Assembly (NCBI GenBank): GCA_963660385.1
Contig: CAVKWQ010000083.1
Span: 1-5,066 of the forward strand
Source: Avelusimicrobium sp963660385
GTDB lineage: Bacteria; Elusimicrobiota; Elusimicrobia; Elusimicrobiales; Elusimicrobiaceae
Length of the DNA: 5,066 bases
Direction: 5' to 3'
Both the position numbers and the translations under genes were made by a program. The notes below the pieces were generated by a model. That model saw only the letters and a program-made list of their open reading frames with translations, was not told the origin of the DNA and searched no databases. Shown here piece after piece: positions 1 through 4,209 of the stretch (the stretch's first letter is position 1; every line of letters starts with the position of its first letter).

Positions 1-27
1 AGAGGGAAATAAGAATAGCCATATGCT

Positions 28-56
28 AAAAAAACCCCGGTTTCCCGGGGTTTTTT
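28..56 (-). terminator. Intrinsic terminator of the metalloprotease gene
   Basis: A GC-rich stem CCCCGG (35-40) pairs with CCGGGG (45-50) around a four-base loop. It is flanked by seven A on the left (28-34) and six T on the right (51-56), so it can work in both directions. Read on the minus strand it begins two bases past the protease stop codon (58-60) and ends in a U tract. It could also end a plus-strand gene lying to the left of the window, which cannot be seen. Confidence 0.9.
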
Positions 57-57
57 A

Positions 58-1965
58 TTAAAGCGCTTTTATTTGGGCGGACAAGTTTTGGCACCAAGGC
101 GTGCTTTGCACCTGTTTTAAACGCTGGCTGTATGCGTTCCACAACGAGGCCTGCCGCTGGTTCAATTTCTGCCCTTTTGCAAGCCGTTTGCGGATAGGAG
201 TAAGTTCCTTTTCGTACTTTTGCTCAAAACTGGATAAGGTACATTGTGCCTTATATTTATCTTCCAATTCTTTGCGTTTAGCCGCATTATTGGCTTTGTT
301 ATCGGCCTTGGGCGCGGTTTTTGTTTCCGCCTTTGCCGGGGTTGCGTTTCCGTTCTTATACGCATCAAACAAGGTTTGATATTCCTGCACCTCGCGCGCT
401 TGCGTAGGCAGAGCCGTCCCAGTGCGGACAGCCAATAAGGAATCCCGCAAACCGGGGTGCGAGGCAATATAACGGTCCAAGGCCGCCTTGGGGCTGTTGT
501 CCACCTTTACAGGCTGGCTAACGGGCGCCGCAACCGGCTGTTGGGGCTTGTTTTCCGCAACCGGGGCAGGTTTCGTAGCCGTGGGCGTTGCCGCCGGAGC
601 AGAAGTTTGCGGTTTAGAGGTCGCCGCCACCACTTGCGCCCCTTTCGGGCCCACATAATTGCCGCTAATCACGGGCGTAGATTTGGACGGAGTTTGAGTG
701 TTGCCTTTACTACCCGTATTAGAAGCCGCCACCGCCGGAGTATCCTTTTTGGCAAGTTCCGGGAATTTCCCCGTTTTTATATTGCTTTCCAGTTGTGCAA
801 TTTCCTGCGCAACTTGGTCGCGCTCTGCTTCCAACTTTTTCAATTTAGCCTGTTCGGCCTTCACTTGGCGCGGCGTCCATTTATAAAATTTGGCATTTTG
901 AATTTCATATTTTTTAGAGCCAATCAGCCCATCTAATTCCGTTTTTCTGTCTTTCAAGGCGGACAAGTTCTTGGTCGCACCCGCCAGACGGGCTGCCAAA
1001 TCACGCTGGACTTCAAGCGCTTTGGAAGCAAATGCAGGTTTATCCGCGGCTTTATAGCCGTTAGTAGCCCATTTTACAAAAGCGTCGTGCTCCTGCTTTG
1101 CCTGTGCGGGGTCTGCATTGCGCTGGGGAACGCCGTCCATATAAATATAATTGCGCCCGCAGAGATCCGCCCAGCCGTGCTGTAAGCGGTTAGAGGTTTT
1201 GCCTTCCTGGCGCATAATATAGTCCATCGCGTTAATAAAGCCTTCCGCATCGTCGCAAGTCAAGGTTCTTCTTTTGTCCATAGACGAACTTTGCATAATG
1301 GACTCTATTTTCTTTAATTCCTCAAAAGCCTGCAAGGAATAGGTTTTATCCGCTGAAAAATTAGAATATTGGTCAGCCAAGCCCAACAAATGGGAAACCT
1401 CGTGCATAGCAATTTCCACACGCGCTTCTTTAATCGGGTGGTCCGTGGATAGCATTATGGACCACGAAAAAGTTTTAGGGTCTTGCACCGGCACCGCGTG
1501 CCCTTGCTTACCATAAGTAACGCTAAAACCCGTATCAATAGGGATGCGGGTTTGTTCCCCTTTTAATTCAAGGTCAAACTGCCCGGATATTGCCTTACAA
1601 TTTTTACCCGCAGGGTAATTCATACGGTGCAACTTAAAGGATTTCGGCCAGACCGCCAAGAAGTCCGCAAATTCCGCCGCGCGGCCGCTTTGTTCAATTT
1701 CTTGCCGGACAAAGGCAAATATGGACGAAAAAGCAGTCTGAATATTTTCAAACATTTCGTCTTCGGCTGCCTTATTATAAGGATTTACGCATACGCGCAA
1801 TTCTGGGCGGCCCTCATAAATATCGTTCAATAAAAACTTGCGGTAGCCATTATTTTGTTTAAAGCGCTCGGGTTGTATTTTAGTAAATTCAGGTAAAAGC
1901 CCCCACGCTCCGGCGGTGGTGGCGGAGAATAAACAGCCAAAAAGTAAAATTAAAAATTTCTTCAT
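58..1965 (-). CDS. Secreted metzincin-type zinc metalloprotease with coiled coil, Pro/Ala-rich linker and C-terminal helical region
   Basis: This 635-residue protein is probably an exported zinc endopeptidase; its substrate is unknown. Residues 1-20 form a signal peptide (two Lys, a hydrophobic core, then TTAGA before Trp21). Residues 188-198 read HEVSHLLGLAD, fitting HExxHxxGxxD: His188, His192 and Asp198 as zinc ligands, Glu189 as the catalytic base. A SIM sequence at 222-224 fits the Met-turn of metzincins. An Asp third ligand is known from snapalysin (M7), but family membership is not shown. Residues about 316-396 are Lys/Glu/Leu-rich and look coiled-coil; about 405-490 is a Pro/Ala/Thr/Lys linker; the rest is helical and basic. 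Six mature cysteines (59, 123, 237, 269, 575, 625) could form disulfides, fitting an extracytoplasmic location. The start at 1965 is preferred to an in-frame ATG 12 codons upstream because it directly precedes the signal peptide and has a Shine-Dalgarno sequence. The gene is monocistronic as far as can be seen. Confidence 0.85.
   Translation of the reverse strand: MKKFLILLFGCLFSATTAGAWGLLPEFTKIQPERFKQNNGYRKFLLNDIYEGRPELRVCVNPYNKAAEDEMFENIQTAFSSIFAFVRQEIEQSGRAAEFADFLAVWPKSFKLHRMNYPAGKNCKAISGQFDLELKGEQTRIPIDTGFSVTYGKQGHAVPVQDPKTFSWSIMLSTDHPIKEARVEIAMHEVSHLLGLADQYSNFSADKTYSLQAFEELKKIESIMQSSSMDKRRTLTCDDAEGFINAMDYIMRQEGKTSNRLQHGWADLCGRNYIYMDGVPQRNADPAQAKQEHDAFVKWATNGYKAADKPAFASKALEVQRDLAARLAGATKNLSALKDRKTELDGLIGSKKYEIQNAKFYKWTPRQVKAEQAKLKKLEAERDQVAQEIAQLESNIKTGKFPELAKKDTPAVAASNTGSKGNTQTPSKSTPVISGNYVGPKGAQVVAATSKPQTSAPAATPTATKPAPVAENKPQQPVAAPVSQPVKVDNSPKAALDRYIASHPGLRDSLLAVRTGTALPTQAREVQEYQTLFDAYKNGNATPAKAETKTAPKADNKANNAAKRKELEDKYKAQCTLSSFEQKYEKELTPIRKRLAKGQKLNQRQASLWNAYSQRLKQVQSTPWCQNLSAQIKAL
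1372..1404 (-). other. Zinc-binding catalytic motif HExxHxxGxxD of the metalloprotease
   Basis: These eleven codons encode HEVSHLLGLAD. They follow a predicted helix (EARVEIAM) as in the active-site helix of metzincins. The downstream SIM Met-turn lies 26 residues after the Asp, a plausible spacing. This is the strongest single piece of evidence for enzymatic function. Confidence 0.85.
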
Positions 1966-1970
1966 TTTGC

Positions 1971-1975
1971 TCTCC
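1971..1975 (-). promoter_or_regulatory. Ribosome binding site that fixes the metalloprotease start
   Basis: The minus strand reads GGAGA, then five bases, then ATG at 1965. The upstream in-frame ATG at 2001 lies inside the leader hairpin and would add a non-signal sequence (MFGSNLFVLESK) before the signal peptide, so this site decides the start. Confidence 0.8.
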
Positions 1976-1986
1976 AAAACAAATAG

Positions 1987-2022
1987 ATTTGAGCCAAACA
2001 CGGGGACCGTTTTCGCTCAAAT
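1987..2022 (-). promoter_or_regulatory. Hairpin / dyad in the 5' leader of the metalloprotease
   Basis: ATTTGAGC (1987-1994) and GCTCAAAT (2015-2022) are perfect inverted repeats. Inside them AAA/TTT and ACGG/CCGT (2000-2003 with 2007-2010) extend the pairing to about 15 bp, with one mismatch, one bulge and a three-base loop. It lies between the predicted transcription start (about 2029) and the ribosome binding site. No U tract follows, so it is not a terminator. It could be a repressor dyad in DNA or an mRNA-stabilising or translational element in RNA. A related half-site occurs upstream of the pilin gene. Confidence 0.6.
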
Positions 2023-2035
2023 TTGCTATAAATAT

Positions 2036-2064
2036 AGTATAGTAGTAAAAAATAATATTTTCAA
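2036..2064 (-). promoter_or_regulatory. Sigma70-type promoter of the metalloprotease
   Basis: On the minus strand TTGAAA (2064-2059) is followed after exactly 17 bases by TATACT (2041-2036). Both hexamers are close to consensus and the spacer is optimal. The predicted start near 2029 gives a leader of about 64 bases. The promoter is divergent from the tRNA promoter, with about 70 bp between the two -35 and -10 regions. Confidence 0.75.
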
Positions 2065-2091
2065 GTGGGGCATTTTTTAAACCTCGCTCCG

Positions 2092-2129
2092 ACGGAAAAA
2101 AATAAAAATATTTTTATTTTTGTTTCCGT
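2092..2129. repeat. AT-rich near-perfect palindrome upstream of the tRNA promoter
   Basis: ACGGAAA at 2092-2098 pairs with TTTCCGT at 2123-2129, and A/T runs between them meet at AAAAAT/ATTTTT (2104-2115) with no spacer. The two arms differ by only about two bases of bulge. It covers the place where the tRNA -35 element would be. It may be a cruciform, an upstream activating (UP-like) A/T element, or a decayed terminator; none of these can be decided from sequence. Confidence 0.6.
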
Positions 2130-2132
2130 ATA

Positions 2133-2141
2133 TGCTATAAT
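2133..2141 (+). promoter_or_regulatory. Extended -10 promoter of tRNA-Ala
   Basis: TGCTATAAT is a perfect extended -10 element (TGn then TATAAT at 2136-2141). The -35 position at 17-bp spacing (2113-2118, TTTATT) is poor, as is common with extended -10 promoters. The predicted start near 2148 leaves a pre-tRNA 5' leader of about 28 bases for RNase P. Confidence 0.7.
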
Positions 2142-2175
2142 AAATATATTGAAAGTAACGCAGTTGCCGATTTTC

Positions 2176-2251
2176 GGGCGTGTAGCTCAGCTGGGAGAGC
2201 GCCTCGTTCGCAACGAGGAGGTCGTCGGTTCGATCCCGATCACGTCCACCA
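2176..2251 (+). tRNA. tRNA-Ala, anticodon CGC
   Basis: This is a complete 76-nt cloverleaf. The acceptor arms GGGCGTG (2176-2182) and CACGTCC (2241-2247) pair fully, with a G3:U70 wobble, the identity element for alanyl-tRNA synthetase. The D-arm contains TAGCTCAGCTGGGAGAGC. The anticodon stem is CCTCG/CGAGG (2202-2206 and 2214-2218) around loop TTCGCAA, giving anticodon CGC at 2209-2211, which reads the GCG codon. The T-arm GTCGG/CCGAT encloses TTCGATC. The discriminator is A (2248), and CCA is encoded (2249-2251). Nothing suggests a defect. Its last ten bases are repeated twice downstream. Confidence 0.97.
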
Positions 2252-2370
2252 TTTAAAAACCACGCGAAAGCGTGGTTTTTTATTGGGGGATGTGCCCTAA
2301 GCTTTGCACAAAGAGGCGCGGTTCGCTTCCGAAGTGAGCCGAGAAGGTCCTGCCGCGTTTTATCCCCCCC
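2242..2370 (+). repeat. Tandem repeat unit 1 (tRNA 3' tail + terminator + spacer)
   Basis: This 129-bp unit starts with ACGTCCACCA, the real 3' end of the tRNA. It continues through the terminator and a spacer from about 2284 that opens with GGGGGAT and closes with ATCCCCC, which can pair with each other. Inside the spacer TTCG-CTTC-CGAA forms a small hairpin between GGC and GCC. The first about 51 bases are identical to unit 2; the middle of the spacer has diverged. Confidence 0.85.
2255..2281 (+). terminator. Intrinsic terminator of tRNA-Ala (repeat copy 1)
   Basis: AAAAACCACGC (2255-2265), a GAAA tetraloop and GCGTGGTTTTT (2270-2280) form an 11-bp stem ending in six T. It starts four bases after the tRNA CCA. 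It is the first of three almost identical copies. Confidence 0.92.
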
Positions 2371-2498
2371 ACGTCCACCATTTAAAAACCACGCGAAAGC
2401 GTGGTTTTTTATTGGGGGATGCTCCCTATATCCATACAAAGAGGCGCTATTCGCTTCCGAAAATGAGCCGAGAAGGTCCTGCCACATTTTATCCCCGC
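2371..2498 (+). repeat. Tandem repeat unit 2
   Basis: This 128-bp unit has the same order: ACGTCCACCA, terminator, GGGGGAT, the TTCG-CTTC-CGAA hairpin, the shared GAGCCGAGAAGGTCCTGCC block, then ATCCCC. The 5' part of a tRNA is absent, so ACGTCCACCA here is only a copied tail and not part of a functional tRNA. Differences from unit 1 cluster just after GGGGGATG and around the hairpin's internal loops. Confidence 0.85.
2384..2410 (+). terminator. Terminator copy 2 in the tandem repeat
   Basis: This has the same 11-bp stem, GAAA loop and six-T tail as the tRNA terminator, in repeat unit 2. No gene directly precedes it, so it can only act as a back-up for read-through from the tRNA. Confidence 0.85.
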
Positions 2499-2536
2499 AC
2501 GTCCACCATTAAAACCACGCGAAAGCGTGGTTTTTT
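2499..2536 (+). repeat. Partial repeat unit 3 (tRNA tail + terminator only)
   Basis: ACGTCCACCA (2499-2508) appears a third time, followed by the same terminator with two bases lost before the stem. Similarity stops right after the T tract. It marks the right-hand end of the array. Confidence 0.8.
2511..2536 (+). terminator. Terminator copy 3
   Basis: AAAACCACGC, GAAA, then GCGTGGTTTT and further T residues. The stem is one A:T pair shorter than in copies 1 and 2 but otherwise identical. It is the third consecutive terminator behind the tRNA. Confidence 0.85.
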
Positions 2537-2557
2537 CATATACCATAATCCATTATT

Positions 2558-2585
2558 CATACTTTTTGTACCGACAAAAAGTATG
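2558..2585. repeat. Perfect 12-bp hairpin, CATACTTTTTGT type
   Basis: CATACTTTTTGT (2558-2569) and ACAAAAAGTATG (2574-2585) are exact inverted repeats around loop ACCG, followed by ACAAAAA. Hairpins of the form ACTTTTTG...CAAAAAGT followed by a further CAAAAA recur in intergenic regions of many bacteria; that general statement is from memory. It is not a clean terminator on the plus strand, because no T tract follows directly. Confidence 0.75.
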
Positions 2586-2600
2586 ACAAAAATTTATTTT

Positions 2601-2626
2601 TTCTTTTTCTCGTGGGAGAAAAAGAA
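2601..2626. repeat. Perfect 11-bp hairpin, TTCTTTTTCTC type
   Basis: TTCTTTTTCTC (2601-2611) and GAGAAAAAGAA (2616-2626) are exact inverted repeats around GTGG, followed by CCAAAAAGACC. Its layout (A/T-rich hairpin, then CAAAAA) repeats that of the hairpin 16 bases to the left, suggesting two diverged members of the same element. Confidence 0.75.
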
Positions 2627-2638
2627 CCAAAAAGACCA

Positions 2639-2757
2639 GCGGGTCAGCGCCCATAAAAGGCAGTAACGGCGGGTATTTTTACAACTCGCCTTACAGGCTC
2701 AAACAAGTAAAAATACTCCTCCGCCTTATACGCCTTTTATATGCGGGCAAGACCCGC
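2639..2757. repeat. 119-bp interrupted inverted repeat upstream of asnS
   Basis: Four blocks pair in order: GCGGGTC (2639-2645) with GACCCGC (2751-2757); ATAAAAGGC (2653-2661) with GCCTTTTAT (2732-2740); GGCGG (2668-2672) with CCGCC (2721-2725); GTATTTTTAC (2673-2682) with GTAAAAATAC (2707-2716). The loop is 24 bases (2683-2706). The right arm carries small extra insertions between blocks. No reading frame of note lies inside. It could be a MITE-like element or a structured transcript. Confidence 0.75.
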
Positions 2758-2845
2758 CAAACACCCTTTGTCTTTTCCCGTCGCTTTTCCCCGCTAAAAA
2801 AGATAAAATAAATAAGTACCCTATTTCTTTATTACAGAGGAATAT

Positions 2846-4144
2846 ATGTCTAGTAAAATTCGTGTTAAAGATGTGGGCCAATATCTCGGCCAAGAAATCA
2901 CTTTAAAAGGCTGGCTGTATAACAAGCGTTCCAGCGGCAAATTGCACTTTTTGCAACTGCGCGACGGCAGCGGCATTATCCAATGCGTAATGTTCAAGGG
3001 CGAAGTTTCCCCCGAACAATTTGAACTGGGCGACAAAGTTACCCAGGAATCTTCCATTATCGTTACCGGCACCGTGCGTGAGGACAAACGCTCTCCGCTG
3101 GGCTATGAACTGGGCGTAAAAAACTTGGAAATTGTGCAAATGGCAAAAGATTACCCCATTTCCCCCAAAGAGCACGGCCCGGAATTTTTGATGCACTACC
3201 GCCACTTATGGCTGCGTTCCGCGCGCCAAACGGCTATTTTGCGCATCCGTGACGAAATCATTTTCGCTATCCGCGAATATTTCCACAAAAACGGCTTTAT
3301 ATTGTCCGACTCCCCGATTTTGACCCCCGCCGCCTGCGAGGGCACCAGCACGCTTTTTGAAACCGACTACTTTGGCGAAAAGGCGTTCTTATCCCAGAGC
3401 GGGCAGTTGTACGGCGAAGCCTCGGCGATGGCCTTGGGCCGCACCTACTGCTTCGGCCCGACTTTCCGCGCCGAAAAGAGCAAAACCCGCCGCCATTTGA
3501 CCGAATTTTGGATGGTGGAACCCGAAGTGGCCTACAACGATTTGGACGACAATATGGACCTGGCCGAAGACTTTATCAAATACATTGTGGCCCAAGTGTT
3601 AAAGAACCGCGCCGACGATTTGAAAACCCTCGGCCGCGATACGTCCAAACTGCAAGCCACCGTGGAGAAGAAATTCCCGCGTATTGACTATACGGACGCG
3701 ATTGAAGTTCTGCACAAAAAGGGTAACAACACCCCTTGGGGCGGAGACATCGGCGGCGACGAGGAAACCTTGCTCGGTGAGGATTACGACACCCCGATTA
3801 TGATTCACCACTACCCCACCGAAATTAAGGCCTTCTATATGAAGCGCGACCCCAAAAACCCCAAAACGGTTTTGGCGGTGGACGTCATCGGACCCGAAGG
3901 CGCGGGCGAAATCATCGGCGGCAGCGAAAGAGAAGCCGACTACGACGCCTTGTTGCAACGCATTAAAGAACAAGGTTTGGACCCCAAAGGCTACGAGTGG
4001 TATTTGGACCTGCGCAAATATGGCAGCGTGCCGCACTCCGGCTTTGGTATGGGCATTGAACGTATGGTCCGCTGGGTATGCGGATTACAACACGTGCGCG
4101 AGACGATTCCGTTCCCGCGTATGATGGATAAAATTCATCCTTAA
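2846..4144 (+). CDS. asnS: Asparaginyl-tRNA synthetase
   Basis: This cytoplasmic class IIb enzyme charges tRNA-Asn with asparagine using ATP. The 432-residue protein has an N-terminal OB-fold anticodon-binding domain (about 15-100, with ITLKGWLYNKRSSGKLHFLQ) and a class II catalytic core. Motif 1 lies around 140-161, ending SPILTP. The segment FLSQSGQLYGEA (181-192) lines the amino acid pocket. Motif 2 spans FRAE (207-210) to HLTEFWMVEPE (217-227); this signature is typical of AsnRS, not AspRS. Motif 3 is GFGMGIERMVRW (399-410), with the ATP-binding Arg406. The length is complete and slightly short beside the about 466 residues of the E. coli enzyme. Start 2846 has GAGG at 2837-2840, five bases before ATG. 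Codons strongly favour C in third position, as in a highly expressed housekeeping gene. It is transcribed alone and ends in a terminator. Presence of AsnRS argues for direct charging of tRNA-Asn, not only by transamidation. Confidence 0.97.
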   Translation: MSSKIRVKDVGQYLGQEITLKGWLYNKRSSGKLHFLQLRDGSGIIQCVMFKGEVSPEQFELGDKVTQESSIIVTGTVREDKRSPLGYELGVKNLEIVQMAKDYPISPKEHGPEFLMHYRHLWLRSARQTAILRIRDEIIFAIREYFHKNGFILSDSPILTPAACEGTSTLFETDYFGEKAFLSQSGQLYGEASAMALGRTYCFGPTFRAEKSKTRRHLTEFWMVEPEVAYNDLDDNMDLAEDFIKYIVAQVLKNRADDLKTLGRDTSKLQATVEKKFPRIDYTDAIEVLHKKGNNTPWGGDIGGDEETLLGEDYDTPIMIHHYPTEIKAFYMKRDPKNPKTVLAVDVIGPEGAGEIIGGSEREADYDALLQRIKEQGLDPKGYEWYLDLRKYGSVPHSGFGMGIERMVRWVCGLQHVRETIPFPRMMDKIHP

Positions 4145-4163
4145 CCGTTACTAGATATAAAAG

Positions 4164-4198
4164 CACCCCGCGGAATTTATTTTCTGCGGGGTGTTTTT
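4164..4198. terminator. Bidirectional terminator between asnS and the pilin gene
   Basis: CACCCCGC (4164-4171) pairs with GCGGGGTG (4186-4193), and GGAA/TTCT extends the stem to 12 bp around a six-base loop. TTTTT (4194-4198) serves asnS on the plus strand. AAAA (4159-4162) gives a shorter U tract for the minus-strand pilin transcript. The asnS stop is 19 bases to the left and the pilin stop 11 bases to the right. Confidence 0.9.
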
Positions 4199-4209
4199 AT
4201 TTTACTGGA

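Larger units (their letters stand above)
2537..2845. other. Gene-free intergenic stretch before asnS
   Basis: This 309-bp stretch contains the two hairpins and the long inverted repeat listed separately. From 2758 to 2835 it is T/C-rich then A-rich. A weak -10-like TAAAAT (2804-2809) is the best asnS promoter candidate, but no matching -35 is visible. I see no T-box leader signature and no supported coding region. Confidence 0.6.

Noticed and set aside
457..936. 159-codon Arg-rich plus-strand frame
   Set aside because: It is antisense to the Pro/Ala/Thr linker and coiled-coil region of the metalloprotease; composition is what that reverse frame would give.
1933..1965. Lipoprotein signal (LFGC) in the metalloprotease
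   Set aside because: The Cys is only at residue 11, leaving too short a hydrophobic core, and position -2 is Phe; cleavage after TTAGA by signal peptidase I fits better.
2065..2256. 63-codon plus-strand frame ending GRVAQLGERLVRNEEVVGS-like
   Set aside because: The C-terminal half is the sense translation of the tRNA-Ala gene, a well-known kind of spurious protein; no ribosome binding site.
2284..2380. Degenerate tRNA pseudogene in the spacer, because GGTTCGCTTCC resembles a T-arm and ACGTCCACCA is a tRNA tail
   Set aside because: No D-arm, anticodon arm or matching 5' acceptor strand (GGGCGTG) can be placed, and the T-arm-like string is not kept in unit 2.
2077..2487. 136-codon minus-strand frame containing RDRTDDLLVANEALSQLSY
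   Set aside because: This string is the antisense translation of a tRNA, and the rest is the tandem repeat read twice (two copies of PPIKNHAFAWFLNGGR).
2242..2508. attL/attR of an integrative element in tRNA-Ala
   Set aside because: Direct repeats of a tRNA 3' end fit in principle, but only about 80 bp lies between copies and no integrase or cargo is present. Kept only as a hypothesis about origin.
2242..2536. CRISPR-like array
   Set aside because: Only three copies; the repeated part includes a tRNA tail and terminator and the spacers are similar to each other, the opposite of CRISPR.
2304..2666. 120-codon plus-strand frame before asnS
   Set aside because: It runs through the tandem repeats, terminators 2 and 3 and the two hairpins; the peptide mirrors the repeats and is low complexity.
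2537..2845. T-box or amino acid-responsive leader for asnS
   Set aside because: No T-box sequence, specifier loop or terminator/antiterminator pair next to the start codon is visible.
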